64,000 nt of DNA, taken from positions 186,001 to 250,000 of the forward strand of contig NZ_CABFVH010000001.1 of the NCBI RefSeq assembly GCF_902141855.1, given 5' to 3'. The position numbers and the translations under genes were made by a program. Positions 45,972 through 55,480 of the stretch are shown here, one piece after another. The stretch comes from Methylobacterium dankookense (GTDB lineage Bacteria > Pseudomonadota > Alphaproteobacteria > Rhizobiales > Beijerinckiaceae). The notes under the pieces were generated by a model that was not told the origin of the DNA, did no database searches, and saw only the letters and a list, made by a program, of their open reading frames with translations. Position 1 is the stretch's first letter; the number at the start of each line of letters is the position of its first letter.

Positions 45972-46900
45972 TGCGCGTCGTCTTCATGGGCACCCCGGAT
46001 TTCGCGGTGCCGACGCTCCGGCGCCTCGCGGAGGACGGGCACGACATCGTGGCCGTCTACACCCGCGCCCCGGCCAAGGCCGGCCGCGGCATGGCGCTGC
46101 GCCCCTCCCCCGTCCACGCGCTGGCCGAGACCCTCGGCGCGCCCGTGCTCACGCCTGCGAGCCTCAAGGGGCCGGACGCCGTCGCGACCTTCGCCGGCCA
46201 CGGGGCGGATGTGGCGGTGGTCGTCGCCTACGGGATGCTGCTGCCGCAGACGATCCTCGACCTGCCGCGCCACGGTTGCCTCAACCTGCACGGCTCGCTG
46301 CTGCCGCGCTGGCGCGGCGCCGCCCCGATCCAGCGCGCGGTGATGGCGGGCGATGCCGAGAGCGGCGTCGGCGTGATGCGGATGGAGGCCGGGCTCGATA
46401 CCGGTCCGGTGGCGCTGGAGGCGCAGCTGCCGATCCCGGCCGGCATGACGGCCGGCGAGCTGCACGACGCCCTGATGCCGCTCGGCGCGGGGCTGATGGC
46501 AGAGGCGCTGCACAGGCTGGAGCAGGGCGACCTCGCCTTCACCCCCCAGGCCGAAGACGGCATCCTCTACGCGCACAAGATCACCAACGACGAGGCGCGG
46601 ATCGACTGGGCGGAATCGGCCGAGGCCGTGGCGCGCAAGGTCAACGGGCTCTCGCCTTTCCCGGGCGCCTTCTTCGAGGCCGATCTCGGCAAGGGGCCGG
46701 AGCGCGTGAAGGTGCTGCGTGCCCTGCCTGCCGCCGGCTCCGGCGCGCCCGGTACGCTCCTCGACGCGGACGGCACGGTCGCCTGCGGCGGCGGCGCCGT
46801 GCGGCTCGTCGAGCTGCGCCGGGCCGGCAAGGGCGGCAGCGCGAGCGGCGCGGAGTTCCTGCGCGGCGCCCGGCTCGAGCCCGGCGCCCGGCTGGCCTGA
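45971..46900 (+). CDS. fmt: methionyl-tRNA formyltransferase
   Basis: Formylates initiator methionyl-tRNA with 10-formyltetrahydrofolate, relevant in a C1-metabolising host. The 309-residue chain has the GART-type core: FMGTPDFAVP (5-14), the catalytic trio Asn105, His107 (NLHGSLLPRWRGAAPIQ) and Asp143 (GLDTGPV), and the C-terminal tRNA-binding domain (about 206-305). One-base overlap with def and a 12-base gap to truA imply a single transcript def-fmt-truA. Confidence 0.97.
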   Translation: MRVVFMGTPDFAVPTLRRLAEDGHDIVAVYTRAPAKAGRGMALRPSPVHALAETLGAPVLTPASLKGPDAVATFAGHGADVAVVVAYGMLLPQTILDLPRHGCLNLHGSLLPRWRGAAPIQRAVMAGDAESGVGVMRMEAGLDTGPVALEAQLPIPAGMTAGELHDALMPLGAGLMAEALHRLEQGDLAFTPQAEDGILYAHKITNDEARIDWAESAEAVARKVNGLSPFPGAFFEADLGKGPERVKVLRALPAAGSGAPGTLLDADGTVACGGGAVRLVELRRAGKGGSASGAEFLRGARLEPGARLA

Positions 46901-46912
46901 GCGGCGGCCGCC

Positions 46913-47665
46913 ATGCCCCGCTACAAGCTCGTCATCGAGTATGACGGCGCCCCCTTCTGCGGCTGGCAGCGGCAGGCCGAGGACCCGACCGTGCAGGCGG
47001 CGTTGGAGGAGGCGGTGCTGCGCTTCTCCGGCGAGCGGGTGCGCCTGACCTGCGCCGGGCGTACCGATGCCGGCGTCCACGCCATCCATCAGGTCGCCCA
47101 TCTCGATCTGGCCAAGGAATGGCGCACCGACACGGTGCGCGACGCGCTGAACGCGCATCTGCGCCCGCAGCCGGTCTCGGTGCTTTCCGCCGTGATCGTC
47201 CCCGAGAGCTTCGACGCCCGCCATTCCGCGATCCGGCGGCACTACCGCTACCGCATCCTCAACCGCCGGAGCCCCGCGGCGCTGACGCGCGCCCATGTCT
47301 GGCAGGTGCCCTGGCCCCTCGACGCGGCGCTGATGCACGCGGCCGCGCAGCGCCTCCTCGGCCGCCACGACTTCTCGGCCTTCCGCGCCGCGGAGTGCCA
47401 AGCCAACAGCCCCGTGCGGACGCTGGAGCAACTCGACGTGGCCCGCCAGCAGGTCGGCCTGTTCGAGGAGATCGTGGTCTCGACCTCGGCCCGCTCCTTC
47501 CTGCACCATCAGGTCCGCGCCATGGTCGGCACCCTGATGCTCGCGGGCTCGCGCCGCCTCAGCGCCGACGACGTGGCCGAGATCCTGGCGACCCGGGCCA
47601 AGCATCGCTGCGGCCCCCTGGCGCCGGCCTGCGGGCTGACCTTCGCGGGCGTCGACTACGCCTGA
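46913..47665 (+). CDS. truA: tRNA pseudouridine synthase A
   Basis: Makes pseudouridine at positions 38-40 of tRNA anticodon arms. The 250-residue protein has the essential Asp52 in [27 protein letters not shown] at 6-21, the [10 protein letters not shown] (around 106-115) and [15 protein letters not shown] (late) motifs. Start is 12 bases after fmt. A complex palindromic repeat (47685-47782) follows the stop and separates it from the convergent dapE. Confidence 0.97.
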   Translation: MPRYKLVIEYDGAPFCGWQRQAEDPTVQAALEEAVLRFSGERVRLTCAGRTDAGVHAIHQVAHLDLAKEWRTDTVRDALNAHLRPQPVSVLSAVIVPESFDARHSAIRRHYRYRILNRRSPAALTRAHVWQVPWPLDAALMHAAAQRLLGRHDFSAFRAAECQANSPVRTLEQLDVARQQVGLFEEIVVSTSARSFLHHQVRAMVGTLMLAGSRRLSADDVAEILATRAKHRCGPLAPACGLTFAGVDYA

Positions 47666-47684
47666 GCAGAACCGATGGGCGAAC

Positions 47685-47782
47685 TCCCCTCCCCCTTGCG
47701 GGGTGGTGCAGGATCGAGCGTTCCGGTGCCTTCTGAACCACCCCCACCTCCGGCTCCTCCCCGCAAGGGGGAGGAGAGGCCA
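47685..47782. repeat. about 100-base imperfect palindrome between truA and dapE
   Basis: The outer 20-base arms (CTCCCCTCCCCCTTGCGGGG at 47685-47704 and its complement ending near 47782) match at 19 of 20 positions, with TGGTGCAG...CTGAACCA arms inside. It has the form of a REP/BIME or small MITE and lies exactly between convergent genes. Confidence 0.8.
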
Positions 47783-47806
47783 GCGGCGCGCGCGAGAGGT
47801 CGCCGG

Positions 47807-48964
47807 CTACTCCGCGAAATACGCGCCCAGAACCCGCCGGTAGATCGCCGTCAGCCGCTCGATATCGGCGACCGCCACGCACTCGTCGACCTGATGCATG
47901 GTCTCGCCGACGAGGCCGAACTCGATCACCGGGCAGGCATCCTTGATGAAGCGCGCGTCCGAGGTGCCCCCCGTGGTCGAGAGCGCCGGGCGCCGGCCGG
48001 TCTCGGCCTCGATCGCCTCGGAGACGAGGTCCACGAAGGCGTCGGGGCGGGTCAGAAAGGCCGGCGAGTTCGAGGGCAGCAGGTCGAGGGCGTAGCGCAC
48101 CGCATTGCCCGCGGCCCGGTCGAGCCGGGCGCGGATCTCGTCGCCGAGCGTCTGCGCCGTCCAGCGATCGTTGAAGCGGATGTTGAACACCGCCCGCGCC
48201 TCGGCCGGGATGACGTTGGTCGCCGGGTTGCCGACATCGATCGTCGTGAATTCGAGGTTCGAGGCGTCGAAATGCTGCGTGCCGCCGTCGATCGGATCGG
48301 CGGTGAGCGCAGCGGTGAGGCGGATCAGGCCGGGGATCGGATTCTCGGCCCGGTGCGGATAGGCGACATGCCCCTGACGCCCGTGCACGGTGAGCTTGCC
48401 GGTGAGCGAGCCGCGCCGGCCGATCTTGATCATGTCGCCGAGCGCCTGCGGGTTGGTCGGCTCGCCGAGCAGGCAATGGTCGAAGCGCTCACCGCGCGCC
48501 TTCGCCCAATCGAGGAGCTTCACGGTGCCGTTCACCGCCGGCCCCTCCTCGTCTCCGGCGATCAGGAAGGCGATGGAGCCCCGGTTCAGGCCGTGCGCGC
48601 GCAGATGCTCCAGCGCCGCGGCGAGCATGCAGGCGATGCCGCCCTTCATGTCGGCGGCGCCGCGACCGTAGAGCATGCCGTCCGCCACCGTGCCTCCGAA
48701 CGGGTCGTGCCGCCAGGCGCCCGTATCGCCCGGGGGCACCACGTCGGTATGGCCGGCGAAGACGAGGCAGGGCGCGCCCGTGCCGATCCGCGCGTAGAGG
48801 TTCTCGATGTCCGGCATGCCGGCTTCCGAGAAGACCGGCCGCTCGACCGTGAAGCCCGCCTCGCCGAGCACCCGGGCGAGGAGATCGAGCGCCCCGCCCT
48901 CCTCCGGCGTCACCGACGGGCAGCGGATCAGGGCCTGGGCGAGGTCGAGGGCGAGCGTGGACAT
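47807..48964 (-). CDS. dapE: succinyl-diaminopimelate desuccinylase
   Basis: Zinc hydrolase of the lysine/diaminopimelate pathway. The 385-residue M20 peptidase-like protein has the metal-binding segment [13 protein letters not shown] (His in HTD), the catalytic Glu and second zinc site in [12 protein letters not shown], the dimerisation insert and the late DEC...C-terminal. Length matches DapE (about 375). The ATG 48964 is preferred to one 39 bases upstream. It is convergent with truA, unlike its usual association with dapD, and is followed by a repeat. Confidence 0.95.
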   Translation of the reverse strand: MSTLALDLAQALIRCPSVTPEEGGALDLLARVLGEAGFTVERPVFSEAGMPDIENLYARIGTGAPCLVFAGHTDVVPPGDTGAWRHDPFGGTVADGMLYGRGAADMKGGIACMLAAALEHLRAHGLNRGSIAFLIAGDEEGPAVNGTVKLLDWAKARGERFDHCLLGEPTNPQALGDMIKIGRRGSLTGKLTVHGRQGHVAYPHRAENPIPGLIRLTAALTADPIDGGTQHFDASNLEFTTIDVGNPATNVIPAEARAVFNIRFNDRWTAQTLGDEIRARLDRAAGNAVRYALDLLPSNSPAFLTRPDAFVDLVSEAIEAETGRRPALSTTGGTSDARFIKDACPVIEFGLVGETMHQVDECVAVADIERLTAIYRRVLGAYFAE

Positions 48965-49156
48965 GGGGTCATCCCGGGGATGCGATGCGGCGGACACGAC
49001 CACGCCGCTCGTGCCGATGCAAGCTCGGGATCGATAAAATTTAGCGCAACCATCGATGTATGCGCTGTAAACCCTGAAGCTATACTTTCAAAGGCGAGAC
49101 AACACTAGGTCTGTGCCGCCTATTATCCGCTGCAACGGGGTGGATGCAGCATAATC

Positions 49157-49537
49157 ATGGGTGGGAGCACAAACAAAGATACGCTCAAGGGTGACAGTCC
49201 CGGCCGGCGGGCGCATGACCGGTTCGCGGTCATGATCCCGGCTGCCGTGATCCTGCCGGACGGCGTGGTGGTGGCCTGCGTGATCCGCGACATCTCTGTG
49301 ATGGGCGCGCGCCTGTCGATCGCCCGGCGGCACCGCCTCGAATCGACCTTTCCGCTCCGGGTGGCGAGCTTCGCCGAGCCCTTCCCCATGCGCCGGATCT
49401 GGCAGCAGGGCGATTTCGCGGGCGCGATGCTCGACCTGCCGGCCACCGAGGAGACGGTGGCCGGCACGCATCTGGCGATCGCGCCGCCTACTTCACCATC
49501 GCCACCTGGGCATCGCCCGTCCGGCGCAGGACGCTGA
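49157..49537 (+). CDS. PilZ-domain protein
   Basis: A 126-residue protein with both c-di-GMP-binding motifs of PilZ: RxxxR (Arg18-Ala-His-Asp-Arg22) and DxSxxG (Asp45-Ile-Ser47-Val-Met-Gly50). The beta-barrel strands follow (RLSIARRHRLESTFPLRVAS; MRRIWQQGDFAGAML). The C-terminal 20 residues are Pro/Ser-rich. The last 50 bases overlap antisense with the 3' end of the debranching-like gene (49488-51812), so the two transcripts converge with overlap. The N-terminal extension MGGSTNKDTLKGDSPG is basic. Effector role is unknown; effects on motility or exopolysaccharide are usual in the family. Confidence 0.85.
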   Translation: MGGSTNKDTLKGDSPGRRAHDRFAVMIPAAVILPDGVVVACVIRDISVMGARLSIARRHRLESTFPLRVASFAEPFPMRRIWQQGDFAGAMLDLPATEETVAGTHLAIAPPTSPSPPGHRPSGAGR

Positions 49538-51812
49538 CGGTGACGTCCTCCTCCAGGCGCTGCAACTTGAGGTCGAGGCGGCTCCCTCCGAGCTTCAGGT
49601 TGAAGATCGAGATGCCGTCGAGGAAGGGCGGCAGGATCGGGTTGCGGAAGCGGACGCGGTTGCGGGCGTGGTCGATCTCCAGGCCGAGGCAGGCCGCCAG
49701 GAAGGCGAAGGGCGCGGCCGCCGCCCAGGCCTGCGGGCTGCAGGCCACGGGATAGGAGACCGGGCCGCGCTGGCGGCGGCGCATGAAGCCGCAGAACAGC
49801 TCCGGCAGGCGCTTCTGGTCCTGGTAGAGCGAGGTCTCGAACATGCCCTGGAAGATGCGCGCGGCCTCGGGCTTGAGGTCGTAGCGGGCGAGGCCCATCG
49901 CGATCATCGCGTTGTCGTGCGGCCAGATCGAGCCGTTGTGGTAGGACATCGGGTTGTAGCGCGCCTCGCCGCGGGCGATCGTGCGCACGCCCCAGCCGTT
50001 GAACCCGTCCTTCGAGAGCAGCTGCTCGGCGACCTTGGCCGCGCGCTCCGGCAGCGCGATGCCGGTGAACAGGGCGTGTCCGGCATTGGACGAGCGCACG
50101 GCGCATTGCTTCTTGGCCCCGTCGAGGGCGAGCGCGTAGGTGCCGAGTTCCTCGTTCCAGAAGGCCGCGTCGAACGCCTCGCGCAGCTCCCGCGCCTCGT
50201 GGGTGAGCCGCTCGGCCAGGGCGTCGTGGCCGAGCATGGCGGCGAGCTTGGCCATGCCGTTCTTGGCGGCGTAGACGTAGCCCTGCACCTCGCAGAGGGC
50301 GATCGGACCCTTCGCGAGCTGCCCGTCGGCGTGGAAGATCGAATCGTGGCTGTCCTTCCAGCCCTGGTTCTCCAGGCCCTTGTCGGTGTCGCGGGCATAT
50401 TCCACGAAGCCGTCGCCGTCGCGGTCGCCGTACTCGTTCATCCAGGCGAGGGCGAGTTCGAGGGCCGGCCAGATCCGCGCGATGGTCTCGCGGTCGCCGG
50501 TGACGGCGTAGTATTCCCAGGCCAGCATCACGAAGAGCGGCGTGCCGTCGATCGTGCCGTAATAGTGCCGGAACGGCACCTCGCCGAGCATCGCCATCTC
50601 GCCGCGGCGCGTCTCGTGCAGCACCTTGCCGGGCTGCGCGTCGGCGGCCGGGTCGACCGCCTTGGCCTGGGTCGAGGCGAGGTAGCGCAGCACGCCCTTG
50701 GCGAAGTTCGGGTCGATCCACAGGGCCATCATCGCGGTGATGATGCCGTCACGGCCGAACACGGTGGAGTACCAGGGGATGCCGGCGAAGGGGTAGATGC
50801 CCTCAGGCGTGCGGCTCGCCAGCATGTAGAGGTCGGCGGTGGCCCGGCAGGCGCCCTCGTTGAACTGGTCGTTCGAGGAGATGATCGTGGTAATGCCGGC
50901 GCAGAGCGCGCGCAGGTCGCGCCGGGCGTCCCGGTAGGCGCGGGCGAAGATGGTGCCCTCGTAGAGCCCCTTCGGGTGGGGCGCGCCGCCGCCGCTCCCG
51001 GCCGCGAGCGAGAGCTTGGCCGCCGCGTCCTCGCCGACCTGCTCGGCGCTCGGCGCGGTGATGAAGGCCCGGTGCGATTCGAACACCACCCGCACGAAGA
51101 GCGAGGCGCGGCCGCCCGGCGGCAACGAGACCTCGAACACGGCCCGGCCGGGCTCCAGCTCCTTCGGCTTTGGCCCGAAATGCAGGGAGGTCGTGCGCAC
51201 GATCTCGTCGAGGCCGACATAGCGGAACTGCACCTCGCTCTCGCTCGCCACCTGCACGGCCCGGCGCCCGCGCCGCGGACGGTCGGTGCCGCGCACCTCG
51301 AACAGGTCGCGGTAATCGGCGTCGAAGGCGAAGGCGATCCGCAGGGTCCGGTGGCGCGAATCGTAGGAGCGCAGGCCGATCCGATCGTAGCAGGCGCCCT
51401 TGAACAGGAACTTGGTGCGCTCGATGGCGATCACCTCACGCGGGATCGTGGTCTCGTCATGCGCGTCGAGGCGGATGTCGGGCGTCGTCATGTCGACGCT
51501 CAGCGCCCCGTTGTCATCCTGCATCACCGAGGAGAGCATCAGCGGGCGCTGGCCCTCCACCGTGAATTCCAGGCGCGAGAGGTAGCGCGTGTCCTGGAAG
51601 TAGAGCCCCTCCGGCCCCGGCTGCACGCCGATATCGCCGTAGGAATCGAGGACGCCGAACGACTCGCCGTACTTGAGGGAGCGCAGCGGCCGCTCGGTGA
51701 GCGAGGTCTGCGCCTCGATATGGTAGGGGGGCAGGACCTCGTCGGCATCCTGGAAGCCGCGCAGAGCCGCCTTCACCGTGTTCTGCACCTTCGCCGCAAC
51801 GCTCTCCGCCAT
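49488..51812 (-). CDS. amylo-alpha-1,6-glucosidase (glycogen-debranching-like)
   Basis: A 774-residue two-domain protein: N-terminal glycogen-debranching-type beta-rich domain (about 30-260) and C-terminal (alpha/alpha)6 barrel (about 310-740) with GFVEYARDTDKGLENQGWKDSHDSI and RYNPMSYHNGSIWPHDNAMIA signatures, the acidic pair at GRDGIITAMMALW and DSHDS. These enzymes hydrolyse alpha-1,6 branches or act on related alpha-glucans. In Alphaproteobacteria a GT4 glycosyltransferase gene commonly lies next to it, as here. A 32-base perfect palindrome lies between the two genes. The 3' end overlaps pilZ antisense by 50 bases. Confidence 0.87.
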   Translation of the reverse strand: MAESVAAKVQNTVKAALRGFQDADEVLPPYHIEAQTSLTERPLRSLKYGESFGVLDSYGDIGVQPGPEGLYFQDTRYLSRLEFTVEGQRPLMLSSVMQDDNGALSVDMTTPDIRLDAHDETTIPREVIAIERTKFLFKGACYDRIGLRSYDSRHRTLRIAFAFDADYRDLFEVRGTDRPRRGRRAVQVASESEVQFRYVGLDEIVRTTSLHFGPKPKELEPGRAVFEVSLPPGGRASLFVRVVFESHRAFITAPSAEQVGEDAAAKLSLAAGSGGGAPHPKGLYEGTIFARAYRDARRDLRALCAGITTIISSNDQFNEGACRATADLYMLASRTPEGIYPFAGIPWYSTVFGRDGIITAMMALWIDPNFAKGVLRYLASTQAKAVDPAADAQPGKVLHETRRGEMAMLGEVPFRHYYGTIDGTPLFVMLAWEYYAVTGDRETIARIWPALELALAWMNEYGDRDGDGFVEYARDTDKGLENQGWKDSHDSIFHADGQLAKGPIALCEVQGYVYAAKNGMAKLAAMLGHDALAERLTHEARELREAFDAAFWNEELGTYALALDGAKKQCAVRSSNAGHALFTGIALPERAAKVAEQLLSKDGFNGWGVRTIARGEARYNPMSYHNGSIWPHDNAMIAMGLARYDLKPEAARIFQGMFETSLYQDQKRLPELFCGFMRRRQRGPVSYPVACSPQAWAAAAPFAFLAACLGLEIDHARNRVRFRNPILPPFLDGISIFNLKLGGSRLDLKLQRLEEDVTVSVLRRTGDAQVAMVK

Positions 51813-51874
51813 GCTTCAGCTCTCCGGTCCGGGTGTGTCGGGCTTCACGATCGGTGGCCGGGCCACGAATCGAC

Positions 51875-51906
51875 AGGGCCGCCGCATCGCGCGATGCGGC
51901 GGCCCT
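51875..51906. promoter_or_regulatory. 32-bp perfect palindrome between GT4 and debranching-like genes
   Basis: The sequence reads the same on both strands through 51875-51906 with no loop bases (central GCATCGCGCGATGC). It is downstream of the GT4 stop and 62 bases upstream of the debranching-like start, and could be an intercistronic stem or operator. Confidence 0.6.
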
Positions 51907-51932
51907 TGTGACCGTCTGAGTTAGGCGCTTGT

Positions 51933-51954
51933 GGGACGCCCGCCAGGGTGTCCC
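51933..51954 (-). terminator. hairpin after GT4 glycosyltransferase
   Basis: A 9-bp stem (51933-51941 with 51946-51954, one G-U pair) around a GCCA loop follows the minus-strand glycosyltransferase stop at 51978. No T tract, so an attenuating stem or processing site is also possible. Confidence 0.55.
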
Positions 51955-51977
51955 GCCCGATCAGTACCGGTGCCGGC

Positions 51978-53111
51978 TCAGGCCGGCATGGCGGCGACCG
52001 AGATCGGGGGACGCGCCGAGCCGTTCATGTCGCCGTAATGCGGCGCGAAGGGCGCGGCCTTCTGCAGCTTGATGACCTCGCCCTGGCGCGAGATCAGGTC
52101 CTCGTAGGCGGCGACGTACTTCTTCACCATGCACTCGGCGGTGAAGGCGGTCTCGAAGTGGCGGCGCACGCCAGCGCGGCTCATCGTCTTGACCTTGTCC
52201 ACCGCGGCCACGGCCTCGTCCATCGAGTCGCAGAGCACGCCGCCGACGCCGTCCTTGATCACCTCGGGGACCGAGCCGTTGCGGAAGGCGATCACCGGGG
52301 TTCCGGCCGACATCGCCTCGATCATGACCAGGCCGAAGGGCTCCGGCCAGTCGATCGGGAAGGCGAGCGCGAGCGCGTTGCCGAGGAAGTCCTTCTTCTG
52401 CTCCTCGTTGATCTCGCCGATATACTCGATCAGCGGGTGGTGGATCATCGGCTCGATGACCTCGTCCCAGTACTCCTGGTCCGCCTTGTCGACCTTGGCG
52501 GCGATCTTCAGCGGCACGCCGGAGCGCTTGGCCATCTCGATCGCGCGGTCGGGCCGCTTCTCGGGCGAGATGCGGCCGAGGAAGGCGAGGTAGCCGCCCT
52601 TCGACTCGGGGTAGAACGGGCAGTTCTCCGCCGGCAGGCCGTGATGGATCGTCGACAGCCAGTTCGAGTTCGAGGGCATGGGCAGGCGCTGGTTGTCGGA
52701 GATCGACACCAGGGGCATGCCCGTGAAGGTCTTGTAGACCGGCATGAAGTCCGGAACGTCGAGGCGGCCGTGCATCGTGGTGACGCACTTGTAATAGAGG
52801 TCCTCGAACATCGGGTACTGAAGCAGGTCGATGTGGAAGTGCAGGATGTCGAACTCGTGCGCCCTGCGATGGACCTGATGCAGCATCGCGAGATGGCTCG
52901 CGGTATGGTCGCGGTAGCCGAGCAGGCGCAGGCCCTCCGGCGTGCAGGCCGCAAGCTTGGCGCTCGTCTGGGAATCGCCGCTGGCGAACAGGGTCACGTC
53001 GTGGCCCTGACGGACGAGTTCTTCGGTGATCCAGCTAACGACGCGCTCGGTGCCGCCGTAGAACTTCGGAGGAACAGCCTCCGAAAGCGGGGCAATCTGG
53101 GCAATGCGCAC
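51978..53111 (-). CDS. GT4-family glycosyltransferase
   Basis: A 377-residue GT-B glycosyltransferase. The N-terminal domain begins MRIAQIAPLSEAVPPKFYGGTER; the donor-binding C-terminal domain shows the E-x7-E motif in WPEPFGLVMIEAMSAG and FRNGSVPEVI. The family uses retaining nucleotide-sugar transfer; the acceptor is unknown. It lies directly upstream of the glycogen-debranching-like gene, so a role in alpha-glucan metabolism or envelope glycan is plausible. Divergent from rpmI; 389 bases of upstream sequence separate them. Confidence 0.9.
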   Translation of the reverse strand: MRIAQIAPLSEAVPPKFYGGTERVVSWITEELVRQGHDVTLFASGDSQTSAKLAACTPEGLRLLGYRDHTASHLAMLHQVHRRAHEFDILHFHIDLLQYPMFEDLYYKCVTTMHGRLDVPDFMPVYKTFTGMPLVSISDNQRLPMPSNSNWLSTIHHGLPAENCPFYPESKGGYLAFLGRISPEKRPDRAIEMAKRSGVPLKIAAKVDKADQEYWDEVIEPMIHHPLIEYIGEINEEQKKDFLGNALALAFPIDWPEPFGLVMIEAMSAGTPVIAFRNGSVPEVIKDGVGGVLCDSMDEAVAAVDKVKTMSRAGVRRHFETAFTAECMVKKYVAAYEDLISRQGEVIKLQKAAPFAPHYGDMNGSARPPISVAAMPA

Positions 53112-53500
53112 GAAAGTGTCTCCTGTGAAGGCCGGAATTGCGGGGATCTAACCCGATCGGGCCTGAGTGGGACATGAACGAAACGGACGGCCAAGGTTTA
53201 TGGTTCCTGGGACCCGCCACGGTCACGCGCGATTTGTGCAACGCGCAAACCGGTCCCCGATTTCCACGCCCGGGCGGTGATTCGTGCGCCCTTCCCGCGC
53301 CGCGGGAGCCGGCCTTGGAAGCGGGCCGAGCACCGCCGGGTGCTCCCATTGATGCGGCGTCTCGTTTCTGTCATAAGCCGCCCCGCGTCGAACCGACCGG
53401 CCGTAGGGCTGCCGTGGCGGTTCGTGCTGCTCCTCATGAAGCATCAGGGCGCGTGGTTCCGGTCTCCCGGCCGGAAGCGTTCGCGCCATCGGAGAGCCAA
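53112..53500. promoter_or_regulatory. leader/promoter region upstream of rpmI and the GT4 gene
   Basis: This 389-base region between divergent genes contains a GAGCACC/GGTGCTC hairpin at 53328-53345 and other inverted repeats, such as the TTTGTGCAACGCGCAAA stretch near 53233, but no typical attenuator T run. It probably contains the rpmI-rplT promoter and a structured leader. No infC gene is adjacent, unlike in many bacteria. Confidence 0.5.
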
Positions 53501-53704
53501 ATGCCCAAGCTGAAGACGAAGTCGGGCGCTAAGAAGCGCTTCAAGATCACCGGGACCGGCAAGGTCCTCTACGCCCAGGCCGGCAAGCGCCACGGGATGA
53601 TCAAGCGGACGACGAAGCAGATCCGCAACCTGCGCGGCACCACGACCCTCTTCGAGGGCGATGCCGCCAACGTGAAGAAGTACTTCCTGCCGAACCAGCG
53701 GTAA
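53501..53704 (+). CDS. rpmI: 50S ribosomal protein L35
   Basis: A 67-residue basic ribosomal protein. [20 protein letters not shown] at the N-terminus and the [20 protein letters not shown] helix match L35. The start is the ATG at 53501 with GGAGAG at 53491-53496 upstream. It precedes rplT by 50 bases, the common rpmI-rplT order. L20 in other bacteria represses this operon; no L20-binding pseudoknot was recognised here. Confidence 0.98.
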   Translation: MPKLKTKSGAKKRFKITGTGKVLYAQAGKRHGMIKRTTKQIRNLRGTTTLFEGDAANVKKYFLPNQR

Positions 53705-53754
53705 GTCCTTCATCCTGAAGCGTATCTGATTTCTAGAATTCCAGGAGAGATCCC

Positions 53755-54120
53755 ATGGCCCGCGTCAAGCGCGGCGTGACGAGTCACGCGAAGCACAAGA
53801 AGGTCCTGAAGGCGGCGAAGGGCTATTACGGCCGTCGCAAGAACACCATCCGCATCGCCAAGCAGGCGGTCGAGAAGGGCATGCAGTATGCCTACCGCGA
53901 CCGCAAGAACAAGAAGCGCACCTTCCGCGCCCTCTGGATCCAGCGCCTCAACGCCGCGGTCCGCGAGCACGGCCTGACCTATTCGCGCTTCATCGACGGC
54001 CTCGCGAAGTCGGGCATCGTCGTCGACCGCAAGGCTCTGTCGGAGCTCGCCATCCACGAGCCGGCGAGCTTCGCCGCCGTCGTCGAGAAGGCCAAGGCCG
54101 CCCTCCCGAAGGCCGCCTGA
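53755..54120 (+). CDS. rplT: 50S ribosomal protein L20
   Basis: A 121-residue ribosomal protein needed for 50S assembly. The N-terminal [20 protein letters not shown] with long basic helix and the [27 protein letters not shown] core match L20. GGAGAG at 53742-53747 precedes the ATG at 53755 by 7 bases. A strong hairpin terminator follows at 54149-54183. Confidence 0.98.
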   Translation: MARVKRGVTSHAKHKKVLKAAKGYYGRRKNTIRIAKQAVEKGMQYAYRDRKNKKRTFRALWIQRLNAAVREHGLTYSRFIDGLAKSGIVVDRKALSELAIHEPASFAAVVEKAKAALPKAA

Positions 54121-54148
54121 GCGCGACCCGGCATCCTGCGATGCTGCG

Positions 54149-54183
54149 AAAGGCGCGGCGCTCCTCGTGAGCGCCGCGCCTTT
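54149..54183 (+). terminator. terminator of rpmI-rplT
   Basis: A 15-bp perfect stem (54149-54163 with 54169-54183) around a CTCGT loop, ending in TTT on the plus strand, follows the rplT stop by 28 bases. Confidence 0.9.
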
Positions 54184-54226
54184 GCCGTTTCCGGCGCCCT
54201 GAAATGCGGCGATGCGGGCGCCTCGT

Positions 54227-54266
54227 CGTTTGCGCGCTTGCGTGAAACCGAGCAAACGCGCAAACG
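54227..54266 (+). promoter_or_regulatory. long hairpin upstream of pheS
   Basis: A 14-bp stem (54227-54240 with 54253-54266, one wobble pair) around a 12-base loop lies 43 bases before the pheS ATG at 54310, downstream of the rplT terminator. No T run follows, so it may be a leader structure or protein site rather than a terminator. Confidence 0.55.
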
Positions 54267-54309
54267 CCTCCGCACCAGCACGACCAGCGGCGACATGACG
54301 ACCGGCGAC

Positions 54310-55398
54310 ATGGCAACGACCGACCTCGACACCCTCGAACGCGATCTCCTGGCCCAGGTCGAATCCGCCTCCGACGAAGCGGCGCTCGAGGCCGTGCGCG
54401 TCGCGGCGCTCGGCAAGAAGGGCAGCGTCTCGGACCTCCTGAAGACGCTGGGCGCCATGACGCCCGACGAGCGCAAGACCCGCGGCCCGCAGATCAACGG
54501 GCTGCGAGACCGCGTTCAGGGCGCGCTCGCCGGCCGCCGCGAGGCGCTGGCCGAGGCCGCTCTGGAGACGCGCCTCGCGGCCGAGCGGATCGACGTGACG
54601 CTCCCCTTGCGCGAGGCGCCGGAATCGCGCGGGCGCATCCACCCGATCTCCCAGGTGGTGGACGAGATCACCGCGATCTTCGCCGATATGGGCTTCGCGG
54701 TGGCCGAGGGGCCGGACATCGAGACGGACGAGCTGAACTTCACCGCGCTCAACTTCCCGCCCGGCCATCCTGCGCGCGAGATGCACGACACCTTCTTCCT
54801 CGCGCCCGACGCGCAGGGGAAGCGCAAGGTGCTGCGCACGCACACCTCGCCGGTCCAGATCCGCACCATGCGCGCGCAGCAGCCGCCGATCCGGGTGATC
54901 ATCCCGGGGCGGACCTACCGGCACGATTCCGACCAGACCCACACGCCGATGTTCCACCAGTGCGAGGGGCTGGTGATCGATTCCGCGGCCAACATCGCGA
55001 ACCTGAAATGGGTGCTGGAGGAGTTCTGCCGCGCCTTCTTCGAGGTGGACGCGGTGAAGATGCGCTTCCGGCCCTCGTTCTTCCCCTTCACCGAGCCGTC
55101 GGCCGAGGTCGACATCCAGTGCGCCCGCAAGGGCGGCGAAATCCGCTTCGGCGAGGGCACGGACTGGCTGGAGATCCTCGGCTGCGGCATGGTCCACCCG
55201 AACGTGCTGCGCAATTGCGGGCTCGATCCGGACCAGGTGCAGGGCTTCGCCTTCGGCGTCGGCCTCGACCGCATCGCCATGCTCAAATACGGCATGCCGG
55301 ACCTGCGCCCCTTCTTCGAGGCGGATATGCGCTGGCTCGACCATTACGGCTTCCGCCCGCTCGACGTGCCGAGCCTGGTCGCCGGGCTGACCGCCTGA
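54310..55398 (+). CDS. pheS: phenylalanyl-tRNA synthetase alpha subunit
   Basis: Class II synthetase alpha chain. The 362-residue protein has the coiled N-terminal arm ([20 protein letters not shown]), motif 2 region with [13 protein letters not shown] and [20 protein letters not shown], and motif 3 [17 protein letters not shown]. The start is placed at ATG 54310; an ATG at 54295 would add five residues. pheT follows after 82 bases. The hairpin at 54227-54266 precedes it. Confidence 0.97.
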   Translation: MATTDLDTLERDLLAQVESASDEAALEAVRVAALGKKGSVSDLLKTLGAMTPDERKTRGPQINGLRDRVQGALAGRREALAEAALETRLAAERIDVTLPLREAPESRGRIHPISQVVDEITAIFADMGFAVAEGPDIETDELNFTALNFPPGHPAREMHDTFFLAPDAQGKRKVLRTHTSPVQIRTMRAQQPPIRVIIPGRTYRHDSDQTHTPMFHQCEGLVIDSAANIANLKWVLEEFCRAFFEVDAVKMRFRPSFFPFTEPSAEVDIQCARKGGEIRFGEGTDWLEILGCGMVHPNVLRNCGLDPDQVQGFAFGVGLDRIAMLKYGMPDLRPFFEADMRWLDHYGFRPLDVPSLVAGLTA

Positions 55399-55480
55399 TC
55401 CCTGCGGCGGCCGCGGGCCGCCATCCGCGCATCCTGCCCGGCGCGCCGGCCCGACCGGTGCCTGCCGAGGGACCTATCCG

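Noticed and set aside
47685-47782. Palindromic cluster between truA and dapE as a CRISPR array
   Set aside because: There is one pair of inverted arms, not several direct repeats with unique spacers.
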